Assembly (NCBI GenBank): GCA_030432295.1
Contig: JAUIHI010000011.1
Location: 1 to 64,000 of the forward strand
Source of the DNA: Anaerolineae bacterium
GTDB taxonomy: Bacteria; Chloroflexota; Anaerolineae; Caldilineales; Caldilineaceae
DNA length: 64,000 nucleotides
Direction: 5' to 3'
Shown: in pieces, positions 8,585 through 17,234 of the stretch
Position numbering within the stretch: the stretch's first letter is position 1
Layout: every line of letters starts with the position of its first letter
Made by a program: the position numbers and the translations under genes
The notes under the pieces: generated by a model
What the model saw: only the letters and a program-made list of their open reading frames with translations
What the model was told of the DNA's origin: nothing
Database searches by the model: none

Positions 8585-10195
8585 ATGTTTCCTCTTCGCA
8601 CACTGCAAAATCTGCTGGACGACACACCCTCTGCTCAGTTATACAACGCGGCGGGTGTAAATCTTTCTGCGCTGGAAATTGGCGCTGTCACAGCAGACAG
8701 CCGACAGGCCCAGCCCGGCGCGCTCTTTGTGGCCGTTCCCGGCCTGCGGGTGGACGGCCACCGCTTTATCCCCAATGCTATCGCAGCCGGGGCCAGCGCC
8801 ATTGCGGGCACGTACACCCTAAACGAACTGGCTGAGCGGGGGATTTCACTGCCGCCGGGTCTGCCCTATCTGCACAGTGGCGACGGGCGTCTGGCCCTGG
8901 CCCAGTTGAGCGCGGCATTGCACAGCCATCCCAGCCGGGCCATGACAGTCCTGGGCGTCACAGGAACCGACGGCAAGACAACCACCTGCACGCTGCTGGA
9001 GTCTATTTTCTCTGTAAAGCGAACTGGCAGTCCGACCGGTAGCGGCGTGGGCGTCATCACAACCATCGGTGCGCGCATTCAGGGGCAGGAACTGGACACC
9101 GGCTTTCACGTCACTACCCCGGAAGCACCGGATGTGCAGGGCTATCTGGCCCAGATGCGGGATGCGGGATGCCGTTTTGCCGTTGTGGAAAGCACCAGCC
9201 ACGGGCTGGACCAAAAGCGGGTGGCCGCGGTGGACTACGACGTGGCTGCGGTTACAAACATCACCCACGAACATCTGGACTATCACGGCAGCCTGGAAGC
9301 CTATCGGCAGGCCAAAGCACTCCTCTTCCGGGCGCTCTTTCGCAGCCAACCCAAAGCCGACACCCCCCGTCTGGCCGTACTGAACCGGGACGATCCGGGC
9401 AGCTACGACTTCCTGGCTTCGGTCCTGGCCGAGGAAGCCGCCGAACACAGCGCTCCGCCGGTGGCAGTGCGCAGCTACTCGCTGGACAATCCCGCCGCGG
9501 ATGTGCGAGCCGCACGGATTGACTATCGCCCCGACGCCACCACCTTCGATCTCCACTGGTGGGGCGGGCCAGCCTTTCCCATCGAAACTCGTCTGATTGG
9601 GGATTTCAATGTCTCCAATATTCTCTGTGCGGCCACGGCAGCCCTGGGTCTGGGCATCCCGCCGGAGGCTATTGCGGCGGGTGTGGCCTCCCTGGCCGGG
9701 GTGCTGGGGCGGATGCAGCGGATGGACGGCGGCCAGGATTTTCTGGCTGTAGTGGACTTTGCCCACTCTCCCGGCAGCCTGGAGCGGGCGCTGCATACCC
9801 TGCGTCCACTGGTGGCCGAAGGCGGGCGGCTGATCGCCGTCTTTGGCAGCGCGGGTCTGCGCGACAAGGCCAAGCGGCGGCTGATGGGCCAGGTAAGCGG
9901 ACGGCTGGCCGACTTCACAGTCATCACCGCCGAGGATCCCCGCACAGAAGATTTGGCTGAAATCAATCGGGAGATCGCGGCGGGGGTGGAACAGTTTGCG
10001 TCCCCAGAACGCTACACAATTGTGGCAGATCGGGCCGAGGCGATCGGCTATGCCATCCGTTTAGCCCGGCCCGGCGATGTGGTGGCTTCCTTTGGCAAGG
10101 GCCACGAGCGCAGTATGTGCTTTGGCGAAACGGAGACCCCCTGGAATGAACAGGCGGTAATGCTGGCCGCGTTGGCCGCCCGAAAAGACGAATAG
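8585..10195 (+). CDS. murE: UDP-N-acetylmuramoyl-tripeptide synthetase (MurE-type ligase)
   Basis: 536 residues, slightly long for MurE. It adds the third, diamino residue to UDP-MurNAc-dipeptide in peptidoglycan synthesis in the cytoplasm. The ATP loop is GVTGTDGKTTT (about 124-134). STSHGLDQKR and VTNITHEHLDYHG are the central-domain motifs, and the Lys in RQAKALLF is the expected carbamylated residue. The substrate motif is EDPR (450-453) where meso-diaminopimelate enzymes have DNPR, hinting at another diamine such as ornithine. It stands alone, not in a cell-wall gene cluster. ATG 8585 was chosen because homology starts there; the frame upstream is palindrome. Confidence 0.9.
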   Translation: MFPLRTLQNLLDDTPSAQLYNAAGVNLSALEIGAVTADSRQAQPGALFVAVPGLRVDGHRFIPNAIAAGASAIAGTYTLNELAERGISLPPGLPYLHSGDGRLALAQLSAALHSHPSRAMTVLGVTGTDGKTTTCTLLESIFSVKRTGSPTGSGVGVITTIGARIQGQELDTGFHVTTPEAPDVQGYLAQMRDAGCRFAVVESTSHGLDQKRVAAVDYDVAAVTNITHEHLDYHGSLEAYRQAKALLFRALFRSQPKADTPRLAVLNRDDPGSYDFLASVLAEEAAEHSAPPVAVRSYSLDNPAADVRAARIDYRPDATTFDLHWWGGPAFPIETRLIGDFNVSNILCAATAALGLGIPPEAIAAGVASLAGVLGRMQRMDGGQDFLAVVDFAHSPGSLERALHTLRPLVAEGGRLIAVFGSAGLRDKAKRRLMGQVSGRLADFTVITAEDPRTEDLAEINREIAAGVEQFASPERYTIVADRAEAIGYAIRLARPGDVVASFGKGHERSMCFGETETPWNEQAVMLAALAARKDE

Positions 10196-10551
10196 TCTGT
10201 CCAGTTTGCGCAAAAGACGAAAAAATGGTTTGTGCCCCTGACAAAGATCGTGTATGATAGGTCAATCCATTGTGAAAAATGTTGCTTATGTCCCGTTCCC
10301 CCGGCCTTAGTGACACGCACTTCCTTGCGATTAGTCTTTTCCAGAGTGATTTTATACAATAGAGAGGCTATTTGCGGAGCGAATAGGTGCGGCGCGTGAA
10401 AAGATCGTTGCTATCCCGCTCGATTCGTGATATAACACTCTTTGAATTATCTGCGCGTGTGAGCTTGCCTGTGTTTTGACAGGATTTTGCACGCATCTCG
10501 CACTTATTTTGATTATCCATCAGTTAATTAATGCTCAGAAGGAGACTACAC
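10196..10551 (+). promoter_or_regulatory. 356-base gap with candidate promoter for the lipoprotein gene
   Basis: The gap holds no convincing gene. TTGTGC (10230-10235) and TATGAT (10253-10258) are 17 bases apart and could start a transcript with a leader of nearly 290 bases. TACAAT at 10355-10360 is a second possible -10 without a good -35. A perfect TTGACA at 10476-10481 has no matching -10. Nothing else was recognised. Confidence 0.35.
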
Positions 10552-13050
10552 GTGCAGGTACAAATGCGAACATTCCGCACTGTGGTTGCCGTATTGGTTG
10601 CCAGCCTGATTTTGAGCGCTTGCAGCGGTGGCAGTGGCAGCGGATCGACAATGTTTAATCTGCCGTCTGTGCCCGTCTCGGTAGACGCCAACGGAAACGG
10701 GACAGCCCTTGGCTTCAGCATCGGCTACCTCGGACTCCAGCCAGCCCTCATCGGTCAATTGCAGCAAGCCAATGTACAGGTATTGGAGATTCGTGTCGGC
10801 TATAACGGCATCTTTATCTATGCCAACGGCCAACCCCTCCCCTATATCCATTGGACCGACGAATCGGTTGCCCAGTTGCAGAATGTACTGAATAATACCG
10901 CCGGCGCGGAGCAGGCAGCCACCTATCTGCCTTGGCTGCGGCGCATCGGCGTGGGTGTGCGGATCAGCCTGCCTCTGGCTGCCGGTGCGGCCGAGTTGGA
11001 TGTTCCTAGCTGGAAAGGCGAGGAACTGGCCACAACCGAAACGCCAGCCGCCACGACCATCGGTCCCATCCAGTTCGCTGGTCTGGCCTATGATTCCAAC
11101 GGCAACCCCAGCATCGAAGGCGTTCCCTTGGCCGAGATCGAACAGGCATTGGGCGCATCCCTCGGCCTGAATCTGCCGCCGATGGTAATACAGATTTTGC
11201 AGGCGGTGGGCGCACAGCAGTTGACTGTGTCAACCCAGCCCAACGGTATCGACCTTTCGATTGATGGCAATGCCCTTCCTGGCATCGCCTACGACACAGC
11301 CCGCCTGAACAACGTACTCCCGATTGCCAGCCCTCTGGCCGGGCCAGCGATGGCAGACACCCTGGCCATAGTTGTGCCCCAGCTTCCCGGCGCCGACATC
11401 GACCTGATCGTCTCCTTCACAGGTCAGCCCGTCGCCGATACCCAGCTCTCTTCGATTCCCATCAAAGTCAACGACGACGGCACGCTTTCGGCCTGGGGCA
11501 TTCCCCTGGGAACCAGCCCGATCTTGCAGCCCGATCTGCTGGCGAAATTGCAGGCCGCCGACATTCAACGGGTTGACCTGAATATTCTGGGCGACAGCCT
11601 CTACCTGGCGACAAACCAGCAGCCCTTGCCCGTCATCTCCTGGACCGACGCTTCCCTGGACACATTTGGGAAAGTCGGAACGGAATTGCTGGGCGTCCCG
11701 TCTGGACTGTTGGGCGGCGGTCTTGCCATCGTGCGCAGCATTGTGCAGAAGACCGCTATCGGTATGTCTCTGGATATGCCCTTGGCTGCGGGTGCAACTG
11801 CGATGAGCTTTGACGATGCCTACGACGTAACCGCTCCAGCCTTTGAGGCAGCGGCCAGCGGCGGCGGCAAACCTTCTCTGCAAATGGGTCTTGTCTTCAA
11901 AGATGGCAATCTCGTATCCTTGGGTGGCGTCTCTATGGAGACACTGGCTCCTCTGGGTGTGGCTGGTGTGAGCCTGCCCGCCAACGTGACCGGGCTGCTG
12001 GACAGCATCGGCGCAGGCAAAATCGGCCTCGCCACCTCTGACAATCTGATCGAACTCCTGGCCGACGGCAGTCGTTTGATCGGCATTGAATATGACAATG
12101 CCTCGTTGGACCGCACGCTGGCTCTGGCCGGTCAATTCGTCAGCGACCCCACACAACTGGAATCTCTGGGTGCAGCACTCCCCACGATTCTGGAATCTGA
12201 CCTGAATCTGGAAATTGCGTTGGATGGACAGCCGGTCGCCGAGACCAAACTGACTTCCCTGCCTCTGGCGGTCAAGGAAGATGGAACGCTGACAGCCTTT
12301 GGCTTTGCCCTGGGCAGCGAACCGATTCTTCAGCCCCAATTCATTGCTGATATGCAGGCCATCGATGTGCAACGGCTTGATGCCAGTATCGTCAGTGACA
12401 GCCTCTATCTGGCCACCAACGGCGAGAACCTCCCTGTTCTCTCCTGGAGCGATAAATCGTTGGATGTAGTGCAAAACATTCTGGGCGGCGCTTTGGGCCT
12501 ATCCCCGGAAATGCTAGGCACCGGGCTGACCTTCCTGAAAAGCTCGGATGTCGGGCTGGCGCTTTCGTTGCCCGTGGCAGCGGGAGCCGAGCCGGTCTCT
12601 ATTCCTGATGGCTTTGACGTGACCGCTGTCCAGATGGAAGCCCCGCAACTGGGCGATCTCTCCATGCCTTCCTTGCAGTTGGGTCTGGTGCTAAACGGCA
12701 CGGAGATCGAATCCATCGGCAATATCCCGGCAGAGACCCTGCGCACGATGGGCGTTGTTCTGCCCAGCCTGCCTGCGGATGTAGTCAACATTCTGGGCGA
12801 CTTGGGTTCGAATCAGTTGACTGTCAACACCACATCCAACGCAATGGAGTTGGCCGCGGGTGGCGAGTCGTTGCTGAAATTGGGCTACGATTCCCCCACA
12901 ATGCAGCGCCTGCTGACGTTGGCCGGACCGTTCCTGTCTGCCAATGTTTCCTCCACTCTGGAGGACCCGGATGTCGCCAGTCTGATTTCGGATCAGATAC
13001 TGCCGATGATTATCGCCGCCAATGTGAATCTGACGGCGGAAGTCAAGTAA
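10552..13050 (+). CDS. Large lipoprotein made of three two-part repeats; function unknown
   Basis: 832 residues. AAGGAG at 10539-10544 places the start at GTG 10552; ATG 10564 is the alternative. The N-terminus is a lipoprotein signal with lipobox LSAC (Cys24). The rest is three tandem units of about 265 residues, each with two related halves. Each half ends in a motif of the form aliphatic-X-Leu-X-X-Asn/Asp-Gly-X-X-Leu-Pro-X-Ile-X-Trp/Tyr-X-X-X-Ser-Leu. Examples are YANGQPLPYIHWTDESV, SIDGNALPGIAYDTARL and ATNQQPLPVISWTDASL. First halves carry Trp and a PLAAGA segment after them; second halves carry Tyr. No Cys apart from the lipobox and no metal motif is evident. An extracytoplasmic binding or structural role is likely. 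No known family was recognised. Confidence 0.75.
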   Translation: MQVQMRTFRTVVAVLVASLILSACSGGSGSGSTMFNLPSVPVSVDANGNGTALGFSIGYLGLQPALIGQLQQANVQVLEIRVGYNGIFIYANGQPLPYIHWTDESVAQLQNVLNNTAGAEQAATYLPWLRRIGVGVRISLPLAAGAAELDVPSWKGEELATTETPAATTIGPIQFAGLAYDSNGNPSIEGVPLAEIEQALGASLGLNLPPMVIQILQAVGAQQLTVSTQPNGIDLSIDGNALPGIAYDTARLNNVLPIASPLAGPAMADTLAIVVPQLPGADIDLIVSFTGQPVADTQLSSIPIKVNDDGTLSAWGIPLGTSPILQPDLLAKLQAADIQRVDLNILGDSLYLATNQQPLPVISWTDASLDTFGKVGTELLGVPSGLLGGGLAIVRSIVQKTAIGMSLDMPLAAGATAMSFDDAYDVTAPAFEAAASGGGKPSLQMGLVFKDGNLVSLGGVSMETLAPLGVAGVSLPANVTGLLDSIGAGKIGLATSDNLIELLADGSRLIGIEYDNASLDRTLALAGQFVSDPTQLESLGAALPTILESDLNLEIALDGQPVAETKLTSLPLAVKEDGTLTAFGFALGSEPILQPQFIADMQAIDVQRLDASIVSDSLYLATNGENLPVLSWSDKSLDVVQNILGGALGLSPEMLGTGLTFLKSSDVGLALSLPVAAGAEPVSIPDGFDVTAVQMEAPQLGDLSMPSLQLGLVLNGTEIESIGNIPAETLRTMGVVLPSLPADVVNILGDLGSNQLTVNTTSNAMELAAGGESLLKLGYDSPTMQRLLTLAGPFLSANVSSTLEDPDVASLISDQILPMIIAANVNLTAEVK

Positions 13051-13077
13051 AACGAAACCGAACTTCTTTGAAGTCAA

Positions 13078-13113
13078 AAAAAGGGGCTGTCTCATACGAG
13101 GCAGCCCCTTTTT
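13078..13113. terminator. Bidirectional rho-independent terminator
   Basis: AAAAAGGGGCTGTCTC (13078-13093), a 4-base loop, and a complementary arm (13098-13113) ending in TTTTT. One G-T pair is present. It lies between the convergent lipoprotein and ligase genes and has U tracts in both directions. Confidence 0.9.
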
Positions 13114-13134
13114 GCTGGTTGGATTCCCGCCGAC

Positions 13135-15777
13135 TTACTCTCGCAACAGCCCAATCGCCAGCCAATTCCAAAGCGCCAGTTCGGGCAGCGCGGCGAAGGC
13201 ATCTACCTGCCCATGGGCGACGCTTGCCACCAGCCCCGCCAGCAAACCCACTTCCATCCCACTCAGTCTGCCCGACCGTAGCTTCATACGGCGCACCAGC
13301 CAATAGCCAAAGCAGAGCAGCCAAAGCAGACCGGTTGCACCCCAGCCTGTGGCGAATTCCAGCCAGAGGTTGTGGGGGTGGAGCAGATTTGGCTCTGTGG
13401 CAGCGGCAGCAGCCATAAAAGCCGGGTAGTGCCAGAAGAAGCCGCCCGGCCCCACGCCCAGCCAGGGATAGGCCCGCCACAGGTCCAGCGCGCCCTGCCA
13501 GATGTACAGGCGCTGGCCGACGGTAGCGCTGTTGAGCAGTCGTTCTCCCAGAACCAAAGCCAGCCCAACCGATACCGCCAAAATCAGCCCAGCGATCCAC
13601 CAGCCGCGCCCGGCCAGCCGCCGCTGGCTGGCTGGTTGCAGGGCGAGCCAGAGAGCCAGCCCAGCAGGAATCCCCAGCAGCAGCGCGCCTCGGCTGCCTG
13701 TGAGCAGCAGCGCCAACCCCAACAGACCTGCGCCTGCCATCCATAGCCAACGTAACCGACCCCGGCTGACTGCCGTCACCCCCAGGCAGACAAAGAGGCC
13801 GCGCAGCAGCATCAGCGCAGTCTGGTTGGGCGAAAAGGTCAACCCCAGCAGACGGCGCACCCCATCTACGACGACGCCCTGGCCGTTCCCCCAGAGCAGC
13901 AGGCCGATCAGCGCCGCGACCACACAGCCCGCGGCCAGCGCGCCCGCGCTCCAGAGTCGCTTGGCTGGGGTCACAGCGAATGTACGGGCCAGGGCGTAGA
14001 GTAGGAGCGGGGCGAGGGTGAGTTGCCAGAGCGCAACCGGCGTGACCGCCCAATCCCAAGCGGCGCTGGCCGAGAGCAGGCTGATCCCCAGCCAGCCCAG
14101 AGCCAGCCAGTCCGAAGGGAGAGTAGCCACTGATAAACACTGATAAACACTGATAAACACTGGTTGCCTTCGATTGTTACGGATTCTGCCCCACAGGGAT
14201 TGCCATCTGTGACAGAAACCCGGCAGGCTGCACAGCAGGAGGGCGTGGGCGGGTGGTATTGCTAGCACAGCCCCGACCAGCGCCAACTCTTTGTGTTGAA
14301 ATTGAAAGGGCAGGAAGAAAGCGGCCAGCAGGAGACCGGTCAAGGGCTGAGCGGCCAGCAGAAACGCGGCAGCCAGCCAGCACAGGCCGATCAGCGGGGG
14401 CCAGGTGGCAAAGTAGTAGACAATCCCCAGCAATAGCCAGACTGCCGTTTGTACCCACAGCGGCTGGCTGGCGTACCGGACAGCCCAAGTACCGATTCCC
14501 GCCGCCTGCCCAGCGCGCCAGCCCCGCCACAGAATCCAGAACAGAGCAGCGAGCCAGAATAGCCAGTCAAACAGGCGGGTGGAGTGGCTGCCCGATTGCT
14601 GGAAGGAGGCTGTGTCGTTGACCAGCGCAAACGTTTCCAGCAGGGCGGTGGGCTGACCAGCAGGTGTGGACAGCGCAAATCCCCAGAGTGGATCGTCCCT
14701 GGACTGGGCTGGTCGGTCGATAGTCCAGCCCAGTCCGGCCAGCCAGGGCCAGTTCAGGGCCAGGGCATTGGCCTGTGTCATATAACGGCTTTGGGTCTGC
14801 GGGGTGACGGTCTGCCATACGCTATTTGTGGACCGGTTCCAGCCGTAGCGCACGGCCCACACGGGCTTCCCGCTGTCGCCCGCGGCCAGCATCACCCGGC
14901 GCAGCAGACCGATGCGCTGGAAGTTGAGTATGTCTACCCGGCTGCGGCTGTCGTCCGGAGGCAGGCCAAAACCGAAGGGTTCGGCTGTCACAGCGTCAAA
15001 GTAGGGCGCGGCCCTGGCTGCGTAGAGACGGCGCAGATACCAGCCTTCGTCGATGGCCGTGTGGCCCCGGTCCGCGGTGGGGGCGAGGGCGGCCAGCAGA
15101 ATCTGCGCGTCGGGGTCGGCGGCGCGGATGGCGGGCGTGGCTTCGGCCAGCAGCCGTGCGTAGGCCACCGGTTCGATGAGCCGGTTGCCCCAGTGGGGCG
15201 CTATGTTTGGCTCGTCCCAAATCTGGTAGAAGCGCACCTGTCGCTGGTAGCGGCGGGCAAAGGCCCCGGCGAAGCGGGCAAAGTCGGTATTGTCAGCAGG
15301 CGGAGCGAAAGGGTTGTCTGTGGGTGTTCGGTCCTGAGTAGCACGCGCCCAGGGCGGGCTGCCGTCCAGCACAACGACGATTTCCAGCCCGACAGCCGCC
15401 ACATCGGCCAGAATGTCGTCCATCTCGGCCCATTCGTAGCGGCCTGGGGCTGGCTCCAACAGCCGCCAATCCGCGCGCTGGCGTACCCAGCCAAAACCAG
15501 CCCCGGCCAAGTCGGCCAGCGCTGCCCGACGCTGGGCGCTGTCTGCGTATTGCTCCAACGCGACATTAATACCGGCTCGTTGGGCGGGATAGGCGGTGGT
15601 GGGGGCGGGTAGGGTGGATTGGTCTGGTAGAAAGGGGGCGGCTTCCAGCAGGTCACGGCTGGCAAGGCTGATTTCGAGCAGGCTGTAGCAGAGGATGGCG
15701 TAGAGAAAAAGCAGACGGAGCCGGGCAAGCCATACGCGGCCAGGCACAGGCACAGGTAATGGGCTGTGGTGGGCCAT
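13135..15777 (-). CDS. Glycoside-hydrolase-like domain fused to O-antigen ligase/polymerase membrane domain
   Basis: 880 residues. After one membrane anchor (about 17-40), residues 65-400 look like a GH39/GH5-type TIM barrel. It includes WDEPN at 187-191, where Glu189 sits at the acid/base position, and the second-strand block VWAVRYGWN around 307-314. There the retaining nucleophile Glu is replaced by Arg310, so hydrolysis is doubtful. From about 420 on there are about a dozen membrane segments with LLTGSRGALLLG and HPHNLWLEF, typical of Wzy/WaaL-type ligases that join glycans at the outer face. The fused barrel may hold or present a glycan. ATG 15777 follows the CHAT gene stop by one base, implying coupled translation. 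The frame contains a 10-base tandem repeat. Confidence 0.8.
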   Translation of the reverse strand: MAHHSPLPVPVPGRVWLARLRLLFLYAILCYSLLEISLASRDLLEAAPFLPDQSTLPAPTTAYPAQRAGINVALEQYADSAQRRAALADLAGAGFGWVRQRADWRLLEPAPGRYEWAEMDDILADVAAVGLEIVVVLDGSPPWARATQDRTPTDNPFAPPADNTDFARFAGAFARRYQRQVRFYQIWDEPNIAPHWGNRLIEPVAYARLLAEATPAIRAADPDAQILLAALAPTADRGHTAIDEGWYLRRLYAARAAPYFDAVTAEPFGFGLPPDDSRSRVDILNFQRIGLLRRVMLAAGDSGKPVWAVRYGWNRSTNSVWQTVTPQTQSRYMTQANALALNWPWLAGLGWTIDRPAQSRDDPLWGFALSTPAGQPTALLETFALVNDTASFQQSGSHSTRLFDWLFWLAALFWILWRGWRAGQAAGIGTWAVRYASQPLWVQTAVWLLLGIVYYFATWPPLIGLCWLAAAFLLAAQPLTGLLLAAFFLPFQFQHKELALVGAVLAIPPAHALLLCSLPGFCHRWQSLWGRIRNNRRQPVFISVYQCLSVATLPSDWLALGWLGISLLSASAAWDWAVTPVALWQLTLAPLLLYALARTFAVTPAKRLWSAGALAAGCVVAALIGLLLWGNGQGVVVDGVRRLLGLTFSPNQTALMLLRGLFVCLGVTAVSRGRLRWLWMAGAGLLGLALLLTGSRGALLLGIPAGLALWLALQPASQRRLAGRGWWIAGLILAVSVGLALVLGERLLNSATVGQRLYIWQGALDLWRAYPWLGVGPGGFFWHYPAFMAAAAATEPNLLHPHNLWLEFATGWGATGLLWLLCFGYWLVRRMKLRSGRLSGMEVGLLAGLVASVAHGQVDAFAALPELALWNWLAIGLLRE
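14128..14162 (+). repeat. 10-bp tandem repeat inside the ligase-fusion gene
   Basis: CACTGATAAA occurs three times in a row (14128-14157), followed by CACTG. The unit length is not a multiple of three, so gain or loss of one copy would shift the reading frame of the membrane ligase part. Similar words occur at about 18764 and 38360, so it may also be a dispersed repeat caught in the gene. Confidence 0.8.
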
Positions 15778-15778
15778 C

Positions 15779-17194
15779 TCAGCCCTCTGCGTGGCGCAAC
15801 CGTTCGAGCAGGGCGTCGATGAAATGGCGCTCCCCGTTGAAGATTTCAAGCCGTTCGCTCACCTGTTTGAAGTTGACGGGGCGCATGGCCTGTTGATCTT
15901 CATTGTCCTGGCGCAAGAAATTCAGCACTTTTTCCACCTGTTTTTTGCGTTCAGCGTAATCAAAACGCAGTTCAACGGGCCGGATGCTGGGCGGCAGTTG
16001 GGCAAACCACTGCTCCTTTTCTTCAATCTCCAGCCGCAGTTGGGGTGGGGCGGCTGGCTCGTCCGGCAGTAGGGATGAGTCCGCAGTTCCACCCACAATT
16101 CCACTCTCCTCAACGGCTGAAGCGCTGTCCAAGTCCAGAATAATCCCGTCTTGGGCGTTCAGCCAGAGCAGCGGGGTGGCATAGTCGATGCGGTCCGGGT
16201 CGCTGATGTAGAGACCGCTGCGGGCAATCGATATGGCCACATCAATCGCGCCGGGGCAGGGGCCGCTGACCAGGGCCTCGTAGAGAAAACCGGCGAAATC
16301 GGCCGCGGCCCGGTCCAGCACCTCAAACTGCATGGCGATTACCGCGGGGATACCGGTTTGCAGAAGGCGTTGGGCCAGGCTGGCAAAAGGAGTGGTATCG
16401 TCGGGTTGGCCGGCCAGACAGGCGTTGAGAAAGACGAGTTTCACCGAATCGGTCAGAGCCAGGGTGGCGGCCAATTGGCTGGCGCTGACGAGGGTCAGTT
16501 CGTCTTCTTTCCACAAATAGAGGCCGTCTGCCTCGCCGTGGCTGATGATGTGCAAAATGTCCGGGCGGCTCTCTTGCAGGTGGCGGCGCAGGCTCTGGAT
16601 GTCGATACGGCCCGACAGGACTTCCAGTTCGATCTGGCCAGGGATGAATGGGGCCAGGATTGCGCGAATGCGGTCGATCTCTGCGGACGCGTCGATGTTG
16701 TCCGGTTCTTCGGCGGCGACGATCAGAATTCTTGCCGGGAGGCGGGTTTGCAGCGAGCGGGTCTGATCTACAAAGTCCACATCTGTAGCTGTGCGTACCA
16801 GTGCAATGGACCTGTCCGCAGCCAGGGTGCGGCGGCGGCGGGGATCGGCCAAAGTTTCCCAGGGAAGGGCGGCAATGGCGGGTGGTTGCAGGTCCAAGCG
16901 CAGGCGCAGGTGATGATCGTGCTGCATAGCTGCCCTGGCTGCCACCCAGAGATCGCGTATACCTCCCTGGAACAGTTCGTCAAAGAGCAGGCCGCCCACA
17001 TTGAGGATGAAACCTTCGCTGGGAGGGGTATGGCTCTGGGCCAGGACCTGAATGGTTTCGGCCCAGTCCGACTGCAAAGCGTCGTGGAGAAAGCTGCCGC
17101 GGCCGGTCTGTTCCCCATAGCGGGCGACGACCGTATAGGGGCTTTCTGTGCCCCAAATGGCAATGTCGAAGTTTTTTGTGTGGCAAGCGGGCAT
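15779..17194 (-). CDS. CHAT-domain (caspase-like) protein
   Basis: 471 residues. An N-terminal region of about 145 residues precedes a caspase-like CHAT domain at about 155-385. The catalytic dyad is visible as His219 in HIISHGE and Cys259 in VFLNACLAG. The C-terminal tail is charged and helical (ERKKQVEKVLNFLRQ) and could be a protein-interaction domain. CHAT proteins are cysteine peptidases or adaptors, several of which act in bacterial signalling or defence. Here the partner is probably the membrane fusion encoded one base downstream. ATG 17194 was chosen because any earlier start would run into the divergent gene. No clear ribosome site precedes it. Confidence 0.82.
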   Translation of the reverse strand: MPACHTKNFDIAIWGTESPYTVVARYGEQTGRGSFLHDALQSDWAETIQVLAQSHTPPSEGFILNVGGLLFDELFQGGIRDLWVAARAAMQHDHHLRLRLDLQPPAIAALPWETLADPRRRRTLAADRSIALVRTATDVDFVDQTRSLQTRLPARILIVAAEEPDNIDASAEIDRIRAILAPFIPGQIELEVLSGRIDIQSLRRHLQESRPDILHIISHGEADGLYLWKEDELTLVSASQLAATLALTDSVKLVFLNACLAGQPDDTTPFASLAQRLLQTGIPAVIAMQFEVLDRAAADFAGFLYEALVSGPCPGAIDVAISIARSGLYISDPDRIDYATPLLWLNAQDGIILDLDSASAVEESGIVGGTADSSLLPDEPAAPPQLRLEIEEKEQWFAQLPPSIRPVELRFDYAERKKQVEKVLNFLRQDNEDQQAMRPVNFKQVSERLEIFNGERHFIDALLERLRHAEG

Positions 17195-17197
17195 AGT

Positions 17198-17227
17198 TTG
17201 ACAGACTTTTGGTCGTGGGCGTACAAT
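17198..17227 (+). promoter_or_regulatory. Strong promoter giving a near-leaderless transcript
   Basis: TTGACA at 17198-17203 and TACAAT at 17222-17227 are 18 bases apart. The ATG of the membrane-protein gene is only 7 bases after the -10, at the expected transcription start, so the mRNA would have no leader or almost none. No ribosome site is present. The CHAT gene starts 4 bases to the left on the other strand. Confidence 0.65.
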
Positions 17228-17234
17228 CTGGGGT

